Below, piece after piece: positions 1 through 7,541 of a stretch of 19,230 nt of DNA. This DNA is from CAZWUK01 sp964636685. GTDB taxonomy: Bacteria > Bacillota > Clostridia > Christensenellales > CAG-138. The number at the start of each line of letters is the position of its first letter. Position 1 is the stretch's first letter. A program made the position numbers and the translations under genes. Where the stretch lies: contig CAZWUK010000042.1 in assembly GCA_964636685.1 (NCBI GenBank), positions 1 through 19,230 on the forward strand, read 5' to 3'. The notes under the pieces are model-generated. The model was not told where the DNA came from. It worked only from the letters and a program-made list of their open reading frames with translations, and did not search any database.

Positions 1-156
1 GGCGGTATGCTGTTTGAACTGACCGAGCTGGATACGCTGCCAATCACATTCAATGAAAAGTTGTGGAATGCCGCTATCGACCGGGTGACCGTCTATGCCG
101 ATGAGCGTGTAGTATTTCACTTCAAAGATGGGAAGGACATTACCGAACTGCTGTAA
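1..156 (+). CDS. Serine recombinase, C-terminal end (partial)
   Basis: The frame is open from the first base of the window to a TAA at 154-156, giving 51 residues of a protein whose start lies to the left. The tail has a WNAAIDRVTVYADERVVFHF core followed by KDGKDI. In my recollection this matches the extreme C-terminus of large serine recombinases of clostridial integrative elements and phages. Catalytic and DNA-binding domains are outside the window, so the call rests on this tail only. Such enzymes usually lie at the end of their element close to the attachment site, which fits the non-coding junction and host tRNA that follow. An alternative is an unrelated protein with a similar beta-rich tail. 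Confidence 0.7.
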   Translation, partial: GGMLFELTELDTLPITFNEKLWNAAIDRVTVYADERVVFHFKDGKDITELL

Positions 157-187
157 CGGCAGGGGTAATGTCCTTTCTGTCCTTTTT
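135..187 (+). terminator. Intrinsic terminator overlapping the recombinase stop codon
   Basis: GGACATTACC at 135-144 is perfectly complementary to GGTAATGTCC at 164-173, and an inner CTGC/GCAG pair extends the stem. T-rich sequence (TTTCTGTCCTTTTTGTCC) follows. The left arm lies inside the last codons of the recombinase and the stop codon is in the loop. Confidence 0.75.
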
Positions 188-434
188 GTCCCTTAGGTTT
201 GAATATGAAGAAACGGCTCGATGGAGGGGAATAAAGCATCTCGCATCGAGTCTTTAAGAATATAAGATATAATATTATTATAATTTAACGATATATATAT
301 TTAACGATTATAAAATGCCTATGCCCTTGCTGAAAACCGTGAGCAACCCAATATTCCCGCCGCGAGCCTTCTAAAGTATGGCTGGGCAGGACTTAAACCA
401 TGGAGAATATCCTTTTTCATGCCGATTTTGGGGT
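188..434. other. Gene-free junction between mobile element and host DNA
   Basis: I see no convincing gene here on either strand. The stretch is AT-rich in its middle, with TTTAACGAT repeated directly at 284-292 and 300-308. A small inverted repeat, CTCGATG at 217-223 and CATCGAG at 244-250, is also present. The end of the recombinase-bearing element (its attachment site) should lie somewhere between the recombinase terminator and the tRNA terminator at about 435. The exact core cannot be fixed without the other end of the element or an uninterrupted relative. Confidence 0.4.
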
Positions 435-480
435 ATAAAAAGAAGTTACCGCCATTGATATTGTATCAATAGCGGTAACT
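435..480 (-). terminator. Terminator of the initiator tRNA transcript
   Basis: A 17-bp inverted repeat (444-460 with 464-480, one mismatch, 3-nt loop) is followed on the minus strand by TTCTTTTTAT. It begins five bases after the CCA end of the tRNA and is therefore its own terminator. Confidence 0.85.
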
Positions 481-484
481 GATT

Positions 485-560
<76 letters not shown>

Positions 561-573
561 ACGTGCAAAGCGT

Positions 574-602
574 AGTATAGCATAAGAATATAACTTTGTC
601 AA
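574..602 (-). promoter_or_regulatory. Strong promoter of tRNA-fMet
   Basis: On the minus strand TTGACA (602-597), a 17-bp spacer and TATACT (579-574) preceded by TGC form a near-consensus sigma-A promoter. The predicted start falls about 7 bases before the tRNA, as expected for a stable-RNA gene. Confidence 0.85.
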
Positions 603-646
603 ATAAATTATTCCGCGGCTGCGCTTTGCGAAAGAAAGGGCTTGCG

Positions 647-1474
647 TCAGACGTCGATGCTTCCTGTAAAGACGATCTGTGCCGGGCCTGTCATGTAGAC
701 GTGGTTGTTTTCTGACCAGTCGATGTGCAGCGTTCCAAGCTCGATGCTGACGTCTACGCTCCTGCCGGTTTTTCCGTTCAGCACACAGGCGACCGCCGTG
801 CTGCACGCGCCGGTGCCGCAGGCAAGCGTTCGCCCGCACCCGCGCTCCCAGGTGCGCATTTCGATGGTATGATCGTCCAGCACATGGGCAAAGTTGACGT
901 TGGTGCGCCGCGGAAATATCGGCGCGTGCTCAATGGCGTTTCCGAGCGCGGCAATATCCACGTCGGAAAGATCGTCCACAAAGACCGCCGTATGCGGTAC
1001 GCCAACCAGAACGGAGGTGTAGCGGATGCGCTGCCCCAGCACCGTCATTTCGCGGTCGATGCAGCGGCCCTCGCCCTCGACGGGGATTTGGCGGCATTCA
1101 AGAAACGGCTCCCCCATATCCACGCGCACACCGGTCACGGCGCCATTTTCCAAGAGAATATCTGGGCGCATGACGCCTGCAAGCGTCTCGATGGAAAAGG
1201 GTGAGTGCGTAACGATGCCACGTTCGTAAACATACTTTGCAAAACAGCGGACGCCGTTGCCGCACATCTCCGCCTCGCTGCCGTCAGAATTGACAATGCG
1301 CATGCGAATGTCGGCGAGGTCGGAATCCAGCACGATCAAAAGTCCGTCGGCGCCGATGCCGGTCTGACGATGACACAAGGGCGAAGCGAGCGCATTGTAG
1401 TCGCGCGCACCGCCGCTTCTTCCGTCCAATACGATAAAATCGTTTCCAAGTCCGTGTACCTTGGTAAATTCCAT
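647..1474 (-). CDS. dapF: Diaminopimelate epimerase
   Basis: DapF interconverts LL- and meso-diaminopimelate in the cytoplasm, supplying lysine and the peptidoglycan cross-linking amino acid. The 275-residue product has the usual family length and both halves of the two-base active site: Cys71 in MCGNGVRCFAKY and Cys219 in ERGCGRTLACGTGAC. The N-terminal KVHGLGNDF and the central PRRTNVNF motif are also present. I start it at the ATG at 1474, preceded on the minus strand by AGGAGGTTCT; the frame stays open further upstream, but that stretch has no ribosome site and runs into the preceding gene. It follows the ModE-like gene by 11 bases, so the two probably share a transcript. No clear terminator is visible between its stop and the tRNA promoter. 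Confidence 0.97.
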   Translation of the reverse strand: MEFTKVHGLGNDFIVLDGRSGGARDYNALASPLCHRQTGIGADGLLIVLDSDLADIRMRIVNSDGSEAEMCGNGVRCFAKYVYERGIVTHSPFSIETLAGVMRPDILLENGAVTGVRVDMGEPFLECRQIPVEGEGRCIDREMTVLGQRIRYTSVLVGVPHTAVFVDDLSDVDIAALGNAIEHAPIFPRRTNVNFAHVLDDHTIEMRTWERGCGRTLACGTGACSTAVACVLNGKTGRSVDVSIELGTLHIDWSENNHVYMTGPAQIVFTGSIDV

Positions 1475-1485
1475 AGAACCTCCTG

Positions 1486-1827
1486 TTATCCCATGATCTC
1501 GACAAAGGCTTCGTCGGCATACCCGCAAACGGCGTCTTCAAACCGGCGAAAAGCAGCAAGAAAGCGTCGCGCTTCGTCTGTCAGCGCCGCGCCGCCGCCG
1601 CCCTTGCCGCCCGTGGTGGAGCATAACAGCGGAAATCCCAAATTTTCCTCGGCGGTTTTGAGCATTTTCCATGCTTTGCTGTACGCCATCTGCATATCCA
1701 TGGTCGCTTGACGGAGAGAGTGCTTTTCGTCCACGCGCTCTAGAAGCTCCGCAACGCCGGGGCCGAAGCACTTCTCTTTTCCGTAAATGCGAATCGTGAC
1801 CGCATAATGCAGCTTTTTTGAGATCAC
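1486..1827 (-). CDS. ModE/LysR-type winged-helix DNA-binding protein
   Basis: The product is a 113-residue stand-alone winged helix-turn-helix. The segment RQATMDMQMAYSKAWKMLKTAE resembles the N-terminal DNA-binding domain of the molybdate regulator ModE. After it come the wing GGKGGGGAALTDEARRFL and a short helical tail. The molybdate-binding (TOBE/MOP) domains of full ModE are absent, as in many short clostridial members whose ligand is unknown. I choose the GTG at 1827 because GGAGG lies 8 bases upstream of it. The ATG at 1842 has no ribosome site, and its own codons contain that GGAGG. It may regulate dapF or a distant metal or cofactor locus; no molybdate genes are in the window. Confidence 0.8.
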   Translation of the reverse strand: MISKKLHYAVTIRIYGKEKCFGPGVAELLERVDEKHSLRQATMDMQMAYSKAWKMLKTAEENLGFPLLCSTTGGKGGGGAALTDEARRFLAAFRRFEDAVCGYADEAFVEIMG

Positions 1828-1860
1828 GCGTCGTTCCTCCATGTCGCTATAGAATGATTC

Positions 1861-1869
1861 AGTATAGCA
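1861..1869 (-). promoter_or_regulatory. Extended -10 promoter of the ModE-like gene and dapF
   Basis: The minus strand reads TGC TATACT, an extended -10 element with no recognisable -35 box. The predicted start near 1854 leaves a leader of about 27 bases to the GTG at 1827, which accommodates the GGAGG site and supports that start choice. Confidence 0.45.
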
Positions 1870-1927
1870 TATTTATGCGCGGCGTGCGTGTTTCGGGAAG
1901 AATTTTCACTTTTTCCACAGGCGCGCA

Positions 1928-1956
1928 TTGACATCTTTTGGCTTCGGCGCTAGACT
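1928..1956 (+). promoter_or_regulatory. Promoter for the 1963-3195 gene pair, predicting a leaderless mRNA
   Basis: TTGACA (1928-1933), a 17-bp spacer and TAGACT (1951-1956) form a good sigma-A promoter. A start six to seven bases past the -10 box lands at 1962-1963, the first base of the ATG. No Shine-Dalgarno sequence precedes that ATG. Confidence 0.65.
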
Positions 1957-1962
1957 AAAAAA

Positions 1963-2538
1963 ATGGAAATTGCTCTTGTAAAAGCAGTAAGAGAAGCGCT
2001 TTGCGCCGGCTTGAACGAGCACGGCGGCGGCTTTCTGCCAGAGCAGATTTGTCTGTGTCCCCGCGCGGCGGCGGCAAGCTGCTATGTGGGAGACGGCGCG
2101 GGAGATCCTGCAAAGCGCAGCGGCGGCAAAGCGGGGCTGACGTTTCCAAACGTGCTGAACGCACCGCTTGTCGATCGGACTTGGGAGAAGGACGGTTGGC
2201 TGCTGTTTGCGCTGACGGATGCTTTTTATGACGCGGCCGTTGAAGCCGTTGTGCGCTTGCTGCCGTATCCGCCGGAGGACGGGGGAAATTATGCGCAAAA
2301 CCGCATGATGGCGCTGGCGCGAAAGCCTCGGACGGGCGTACCAAAGGACGCATCGGTGCAGCGCGCTGTCTGGCTTGCAATCTGTATGACGGCACGCCCA
2401 TCGCTGCAACCCGCGGCGGAGCGTGCACTGTTGACCATGGGCGGAACGCTTTCTCCCGCGCTGCGGTCGGGGTTGCTGCAGCAGTGCGGCAGCGTAGGGA
2501 ACGCCGCTGCGCGGCTTCTTCATACAATAAATCAATAA
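1963..2538 (+). CDS. Hypothetical protein, 191 residues
   Basis: I do not recognise this family. The product is an alanine-rich, probably cytoplasmic protein without signal peptide or membrane segment. The first half looks alpha/beta (MEIALVKAVREALCAGLNEHG, then CYVGDGAGD). The C-terminal ~60 residues (from VQRAVWLAICMTARP) look purely helical, loosely like a helical-bundle RNA-binding tail, but I would not assign a function on that. The start is the ATG that coincides with the predicted transcription start; no ribosome site is seen before it or before the in-frame TTG at codon 17. It is followed 18 bases later by the metallo-hydrolase gene, which has its own ribosome site, so the two are probably co-transcribed. 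Confidence 0.75.
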   Translation: MEIALVKAVREALCAGLNEHGGGFLPEQICLCPRAAAASCYVGDGAGDPAKRSGGKAGLTFPNVLNAPLVDRTWEKDGWLLFALTDAFYDAAVEAVVRLLPYPPEDGGNYAQNRMMALARKPRTGVPKDASVQRAVWLAICMTARPSLQPAAERALLTMGGTLSPALRSGLLQQCGSVGNAAARLLHTINQ

Positions 2539-2556
2539 CAGAAAGGATAGACGAAG

Positions 2557-3195
2557 ATGCAGATCACCTACTATGGACATTCCTGCTTTTTACTGACCGC
2601 CAAGAATGGAGTAAAGCTGTTAACGGATCCCTGCGATCACAGCACCGGATATGATCTGCATGATATTGCCGCCGATATTCTTACCATCAGTCATGCGCAT
2701 TTCGATCATAATTATATTCAGGCGGCGGCGGGTACGCCGGTCGTCATCCAGACGCGCGGTGCGCATGAGGTCAAGGGAATACGGATTTACGGATACCCGA
2801 CCTGGCATGACGAGGTCAAGGGCGCAAAGCGGGGATCGAATCTGGTGTTTCTGATCGAAATGGATGGGCTGCGCGTCTGCCATCTGGGGGATCTCGGAGA
2901 GATGCCGGACGAGGCGTTCTACCATTGGCTGGGAAGGGTGGACGTGTTGTTTGCGCCGGTTGGCGGTACGTTTACGCTGGACGCCGAACAGGCGACGGCG
3001 ATTATGGATCGGCTGCATCCAAGAATCACGATCCCCATGCACTATCGGACGCCGCAGCTGACGTTTTCGGTGGACGATCCGGCGCCGTTTCTTGCATTGG
3101 CAGGTGATCGCGCCGTGCGCACGATCAGCAGCTCCGAGCTTTCGCTGGCGGCGGGACTGCCGGACGTCGAGCAGATCGTGGTATTGAGCTGTTAG
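2557..3195 (+). CDS. Metallo-beta-lactamase-fold hydrolase (UlaG/UPF0173-like)
   Basis: This is a 212-residue cytoplasmic metal-dependent hydrolase. The metal-binding signature SHAHFDH is at residues 45-51 (His46, His48, Asp50, His51). Further ligands are His109 and Asp112 in HLGDLGEM and His162 in PMHYRTP. The N-terminal ITYYGHSCF and the second-half pattern DVLFAPVGGTFTLD are typical of the UlaG-like/UPF0173 branch, whose members cleave lactones or phosphodiesters; the substrate here cannot be told. The ATG at 2557 has GAAAGGA upstream. The TAG stop lies exactly at the left end of the MITE-like element, but the protein appears full length. Confidence 0.9.
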   Translation: MQITYYGHSCFLLTAKNGVKLLTDPCDHSTGYDLHDIAADILTISHAHFDHNYIQAAAGTPVVIQTRGAHEVKGIRIYGYPTWHDEVKGAKRGSNLVFLIEMDGLRVCHLGDLGEMPDEAFYHWLGRVDVLFAPVGGTFTLDAEQATAIMDRLHPRITIPMHYRTPQLTFSVDDPAPFLALAGDRAVRTISSSELSLAAGLPDVEQIVVLSC

Positions 3196-3374
3196 AGCGT
3201 GTCTCTAAAGTCTGCCGGAAGAAAGTTTGCGTCGCCGGCTTGCGGCTTGAGGCAAAAAACGTAGGCTTAACGGGGCTTTTTAACGAAAATATGCAGGTCG
3301 AAGGCGTGATGCGAATTCTGAACATGTCAAAACAGTATGAAATCACGCTTGCGCGATTTTAGAAACATACTCTA
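3193..3374 (+). mobile_element. MITE-like element with 17-bp terminal inverted repeats
   Basis: TAGAGCGTGTCTCTAAA (3193-3209) and TTTAGAAACATACTCTA (3358-3374) are inverted repeats matching at 14 of 17 positions. Both ends carry TA, consistent with a TA target duplication as made by IS630/mariner or some IS5-group elements. The 178 bp between the TAs are too short for a transposase. One frame is open across most of the interior to a TAG at 3360-3362 but has no convincing start. A small internal inverted repeat, GCGTGAT with ATCACGC, lies in the right half. Removing the element and one TA leaves the TAG stop of the upstream gene intact. Confidence 0.55.
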
Positions 3375-3400
3375 GGACTGATTTGTCTGCGAAAAACGGA

Positions 3401-3446
3401 ACAAAAAAACAAGCGCTCGGGGTTCTCATTTCCCCGGAGCGCTTTT
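3401..3446 (-). terminator. Terminator of the hybrid sensor kinase gene
   Basis: AAGCGCTCGGGG (3411-3422) pairs with CCCC-G-GAGCGCTT (3432-3444, one bulged base), followed on the minus strand by TGTTTTTTTGTT. It starts only a few bases past the kinase stop. A shorter TTTTATT tract on the plus strand could make it bidirectional for the metallo-hydrolase transcript. Confidence 0.85.
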
Positions 3447-3449
3447 ATT

Positions 3450-6224
3450 CTATGCCAACAGCCTTGCAAGAAGCGTATAAAGCGTTTGCGGATCGACCGG
3501 CTTGCCGAGATGACTGGTCATGCCGGCGGAGAGGGATTTTTCACGATCCTCCTCATAAGCGTTTGCCGTCATGGCGATGATCGGGATGCGCGTGGCGTCG
3601 GGACGCTCCTCCAACCCACGAATGCGCTTTGTCGCGGCAAGACCGTCCAGAACCGGCATGCGGATATCCATCAGAATTGCGTGAAAGTAGTCCGGCCCCC
3701 GCGCAACGAAGCAATCGACGGCCTCCTGCCCGTTACTGACGGTTTCTACCAGCATGCCGCGTTTTTCAAGCAGCTGCTTGGCGACCTTGACGTTGAGCGG
3801 ATGATCGTCACACAGCAGGATGCGCTTGCCGGTCAGCACGTCCGGCGTCTGATTGCCGTCGCTGCTTGGAAGCTCGGCGGAGTTGGCGTACACGACCGTG
3901 CGCACAAGCCGCACGGTAAAGGCGGTACCCTTCTCCAATTCGCTTTCTACGCTGATCGTGCCGCCCATTTGGTCTACAAGGTTTTTCACGATCGCAAGCC
4001 CAAGCCCGGTACCCTGCTGCTGCATGCCCAAGCGGTTCTCCTCCTGCGCGAAGGGCTGGAACAGATGCTCGAGAAACGCTTGGCTCATGCCGCAGCCGTG
4101 GTCGCGTATGATAACGGATACCGTGACATGCCACGCGTCGGTTCTCGTATCGAAAACAGACCATTCCACCGTGCTGCCGGGCTCGGAGAATTTGAGCGCG
4201 TTGTTGAGAAGATTGACATAGATCTGCTTGGAGCGCATTTCGTCCATCTGTGCTACGTCCGCCAGAACGCCTGAGAAGTCGGTTTTCAAAAGAATACCGC
4301 GTCTGTCCGCCAGCAGCTGTAGCATCTTTTGAATATCATGAAGAAACGCCCGCCGGTCAACGACCGTCTCCCGCAGTGTGACCTTTCCGGACTCGCTGCG
4401 GCTCATATCAAGGATATCATTGATGAGCCCCAGCAAATAGTCACCGGAGGCATGGATCTCGTCAAAATAGGTTTTTGCGGCGTTCGGCGTTTCTTCCTGC
4501 TGTCTGCCGAGGATGGAAAGACCGATGATCGCGTTCATCGGCGTGCGGATCTCATGACTCATGCGGGACAGAAAATCGCTCTTTGCGGCGCTGGCATGCT
4601 CCAGCGCGACGTTTGCAAGCGAAAGCTCGGCGTTCTTTTTTCGCACCAGACGGTTGCGCTGCATATAGTAGATGCTCAACATTACGGCAAGCAACAGGAT
4701 CATACCAAGGAGAAACGCCTGCATGGGATTGGTGTAGACAAGATCGATAACGGACTTGTTATGGACAGGCTTGCTGCTTCCCATAATGATCTCGGAGATC
4801 CGTTCGCCGGAGATGCTGCCGGTGGCTTTGTTGAGAATGGAAAACAGCAGCGGGTCGGCGCTCTTTGATACGGCGACGCTGAGACGCTGCGTGAAACCGA
4901 GAACGCTGTGGAAATTGAGACTGCTGTACCTGGGCAGAGACAGGTAATAGGTCAGTTCGTAATCCGTTATAAAGGTGGAATCGGCGTCCCCTTGCAGCAC
5001 CGCGTTCAGACAATCCTCCACGGAATTGTAATACAGATAGGATACGCTGCGGCTGTTGTTGCGCCGCTGGACGGCGGAGGCGATGTAATAGCCGACCGGC
5101 AGAGCAATGGAAACGCCGGCCTCGCTGCCGCGGTATACCTGATGGATCTGCGTCTCAAACAGCGGCTGTGTGAGGTAATAGCCCAGGCGGTCGCCCCAGT
5201 CGTAATCGTAGGTCAGACTGGAAAAAAGATCCGCCTTGCCGGCGAAGGCCTGCCTTGTGGCATTGAAAGACTCCTTGGATACGAAGCGGAAGCGAATCCC
5301 GGTGATCGAGGTAAGCTCGTCAAACACGCTTGACATCATACCGGAAAATTCGCCCGTCGTGGGGTCGAGGTATTCGATGGGCGCCCAGTGGGGGTCGAAG
5401 GCGACCGTCAGCTCGGGGTGCAAGGCCATGTAGGCAAGCTCGTCGCGCGTAAAGGAGGCGTTCATGCCGCTTGAGTCATTGAAATACTTGTTATACAGCT
5501 TGGAATCAAAGTTGGGATCGCAGGCCTTGATCTGGTTGATCGCGTAGTCGAGTTGGCGGACAATCTCCGCATTGCCCTTGGTCGTGGCGAAGTAGAACGG
5601 CTGCGGGTCAAATTGCAGCAGCGAACGGTAGCCGATGATGCGGCGCGTCTGGCTGATGAGTGCGGCGTCCACATCGCCCTTGTCCAGCGCGGCAAGCATC
5701 GACTGCGAGCTGCCATAGTAGACAAGCGCCGGTGTGACGCCGTTTTTTTCAAACAGCTGGAGCAGCTTTGCGTTGCGCGCGCTGCCTGTGATCGTGCCGA
5801 TCCGGATGCCCTGAAAGCCGTGATAGTCCTCATAAGCGTAACGATCGTCATCGCTTCTGCAAATCAGACGGCTGCCGCCATACCCGGCGGCAATCTCCGA
5901 AAAATCAAAATAGAGAAGACGCTCCTCTGTTTTTTCTACGCAACCCAGCAAATCGATATCGCCGTCCCGCAGCATTTGAAGACATTTTTCCAGAGATCCC
6001 GTGACAAATCGATATTCCCATCCGGTATATTGCGAAATGGCTTTAAGATATTCAAAATCATAACCGGAAGCGCGACCGTTTGTATCCATGTCGTGCAGAC
6101 CGTCTATAGCGTACCAGCCAACGCGCAGGACGGTTGGCGTTTCTTCCCGCGCGACAGACGCCGTTGCCGGAAACAGCCCGGCGGCGATGAGCGCGGTCAG
6201 CAGAATACACAGGATGCGTTTCAA
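3450..6224 (-). CDS. Hybrid sensor histidine kinase with two solute-binding-type sensor domains
   Basis: The product (924 residues from the TTG start) is a membrane sensor of the BvgS/EvgS kind. It has a signal peptide or membrane anchor at 1-25 (LKRILCILLTALIAAGLFPA), then two tandem family-3 solute-binding domains outside the cell (about 32-250 and 270-485). A transmembrane helix follows at 501-521, then a HisKA domain with His557 in SHEIRTPMNAI. The ATPase domain shows NLLNNALKFS, DHGCGM and GTGLGLAIV. A C-terminal receiver has Asp806/Asp807, phospho-acceptor Asp853 in MDIRMP, and Lys908. The frame is open to an ATG at 6374. I prefer the TTG at 6224 because GGTG/AAGGATGG precedes it and the signal peptide begins there. 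No Hpt domain or separate response regulator is seen nearby, so output is presumably through unlinked proteins. The sensor domains suggest amino-acid-like or similar small ligands. Confidence 0.92.
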   Translation of the reverse strand: MKRILCILLTALIAAGLFPATASVAREETPTVLRVGWYAIDGLHDMDTNGRASGYDFEYLKAISQYTGWEYRFVTGSLEKCLQMLRDGDIDLLGCVEKTEERLLYFDFSEIAAGYGGSRLICRSDDDRYAYEDYHGFQGIRIGTITGSARNAKLLQLFEKNGVTPALVYYGSSQSMLAALDKGDVDAALISQTRRIIGYRSLLQFDPQPFYFATTKGNAEIVRQLDYAINQIKACDPNFDSKLYNKYFNDSSGMNASFTRDELAYMALHPELTVAFDPHWAPIEYLDPTTGEFSGMMSSVFDELTSITGIRFRFVSKESFNATRQAFAGKADLFSSLTYDYDWGDRLGYYLTQPLFETQIHQVYRGSEAGVSIALPVGYYIASAVQRRNNSRSVSYLYYNSVEDCLNAVLQGDADSTFITDYELTYYLSLPRYSSLNFHSVLGFTQRLSVAVSKSADPLLFSILNKATGSISGERISEIIMGSSKPVHNKSVIDLVYTNPMQAFLLGMILLLAVMLSIYYMQRNRLVRKKNAELSLANVALEHASAAKSDFLSRMSHEIRTPMNAIIGLSILGRQQEETPNAAKTYFDEIHASGDYLLGLINDILDMSRSESGKVTLRETVVDRRAFLHDIQKMLQLLADRRGILLKTDFSGVLADVAQMDEMRSKQIYVNLLNNALKFSEPGSTVEWSVFDTRTDAWHVTVSVIIRDHGCGMSQAFLEHLFQPFAQEENRLGMQQQGTGLGLAIVKNLVDQMGGTISVESELEKGTAFTVRLVRTVVYANSAELPSSDGNQTPDVLTGKRILLCDDHPLNVKVAKQLLEKRGMLVETVSNGQEAVDCFVARGPDYFHAILMDIRMPVLDGLAATKRIRGLEERPDATRIPIIAMTANAYEEDREKSLSAGMTSHLGKPVDPQTLYTLLARLLA

Positions 6225-6344
6225 TCTGTTATCACCATCCTTATCTCGGGATCGACAGGGCGGGGACAAGCCATATGGCAGCGGATAGCGCTTTTTTCCC
6301 GCAGCAGGCGGGACGGCTTTGACGCCGCGCGGTCTGTGGCTGAA

Positions 6345-6374
6345 ATCATACACAAAGCGCTGTGATTGATACAA
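6345..6374 (-). promoter_or_regulatory. Promoter of the hybrid sensor kinase
   Basis: On the minus strand TTGTAT (6374-6369), an 18-bp spacer and TATGAT (6350-6345) precede the kinase, giving a leader of about 110 bases. It overlaps the longer version of the kinase frame, which supports the downstream TTG start. Confidence 0.55.
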
Positions 6375-6465
6375 ATTCTACTACACGGAATGCCGCATTG
6401 CAAGCAGGAGCCGGGGTATGCCGGCGCCGCGCGCCAAAGCGCTGCTTTCTGCTCGCATCAGCGCG

Positions 6466-7341
6466 CTAGCGCTCTGTGAGATCCGGGCGCAGCGGGCCTT
6501 GCCCCAGCCCAAAAGGCGTGTTATTCGCATTTTTCCGATATTCCACCGGCGTCACACCAACCTGCGCCTTGAAGCAGTAGCCGAAATAGCTTTGCGTGGC
6601 AAAGCCCAGATGTTCGCTGATCTTGGAGATCGGGTGATTGGTGGAGGACAGGAGGCTCCTGCTTTCCTCAATCCGTTTGTTGTTGAGATATGCGATGGGC
6701 GTGACGCCCACTTCCTTTTTAAAAATGTGCACCAGATAAAATTTACTCAGATGCGTCATCTCCGCCAGATATTCCAGCGACAAATCCTCGGTGAAATGGC
6801 TGTCGATATAACGCTTTACGCGGTCGCACTCCTTGCTGCTGCGCTTTGTTTCAATCGCCTTGATGGACGCGCCGGTGACACGCAGCAGCACGACGATGAG
6901 AATGTCCAAAAGATCCTGGCAGACATGGCTGTAGTCGGCCTCCTTTTGCTCGACCTCCTTGAGCATCATCTCAAGAAGAAACAGCACCTTTTCGCGGTTA
7001 TCCCGGCAGCTGAAGTGCAGGTACTCGTCGCTTTTGCGAATCTGGTCAAAAAAGCTGGTACCCTCCAGCCCCAATACGATGTACTCGAACTCGTTTTTCC
7101 CAAGCGGCAGCTCGGTATGGTTGATGTTGGCGTTGACGATCACGATATCGTCCTTTTCCACAACGAAGTCGCCGCCTTCCACGCGAAAGCGTCCGCGTCC
7201 TTCCAGAACATAAAAGAACTCCGCATTTGTGTGGGAGTGCAAAATACTGTGCCAGTCGCTGCTGTAACGGGAAGCGCTGACATAGAGAAGCCTTGTGTTA
7301 TGGGTAAAGGACTGTACCTGCATCGCAACGGCGCCGCTCAT
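6466..7341 (-). CDS. AraC-family regulator with cupin sensor domain
   Basis: The product is a 291-residue AraC/XylS-type transcription factor. The N-terminal half is a cupin-like sugar-sensing barrel (about 20-100; HSILHSHTNAEFFYVLEGRG, then DDIVIVNANINHTE). The C-terminal half has two helix-turn-helix motifs, LSLEYLAEMTHLSKFYLVHIFK (about 187-208) and ISKISEHLGFATQSYFGYCFK (about 240-258), each followed by a GVTP motif. I start it at the ATG at 7341, seven bases after AGAGG; an ATG five codons upstream lacks a site. It is divergent from the sugar-ABC/GH110 operon and most likely activates it on binding the imported sugar, a common arrangement for CUT1 loci. The operon promoter has a good -10 but poor -35 box, which fits an activator. 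Confidence 0.93.
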   Translation of the reverse strand: MSGAVAMQVQSFTHNTRLLYVSASRYSSDWHSILHSHTNAEFFYVLEGRGRFRVEGGDFVVEKDDIVIVNANINHTELPLGKNEFEYIVLGLEGTSFFDQIRKSDEYLHFSCRDNREKVLFLLEMMLKEVEQKEADYSHVCQDLLDILIVVLLRVTGASIKAIETKRSSKECDRVKRYIDSHFTEDLSLEYLAEMTHLSKFYLVHIFKKEVGVTPIAYLNNKRIEESRSLLSSTNHPISKISEHLGFATQSYFGYCFKAQVGVTPVEYRKNANNTPFGLGQGPLRPDLTER

Positions 7342-7365
7342 AAACGCACCTCTCATTTTGAAATA

Positions 7366-7444
7366 TTACAGTGTAAACAACACATTTTCTTGGAATATAA
7401 TGGAACAGGGGGATTTGCGCGACTGTAACAGCGCGCTTGCTACA
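7366..7444. promoter_or_regulatory. Two palindromic candidate operators in the araC/ABC intergenic region
   Basis: TTACA-G-TGTAA (7366-7376) lies just upstream of the AraC gene. A larger imperfect palindrome at 7424-7444 begins TGTAACAGCG and ends CGCTTGCTACA with GC in the centre. Both share TGTAR/YTACA half-sites and sit between the divergent genes. They are candidate sites for the local AraC protein or for catabolite control, but no binding evidence exists. Confidence 0.35.
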
Positions 7445-7541
7445 TCAAAAATAACATATGTTTTGCCAGAACACAAGCAAAGCAAACAATATATTGATAA
7501 TAAAGAACAAAAAGTTGATAGTTTTAACCAGGGCAATCCAC

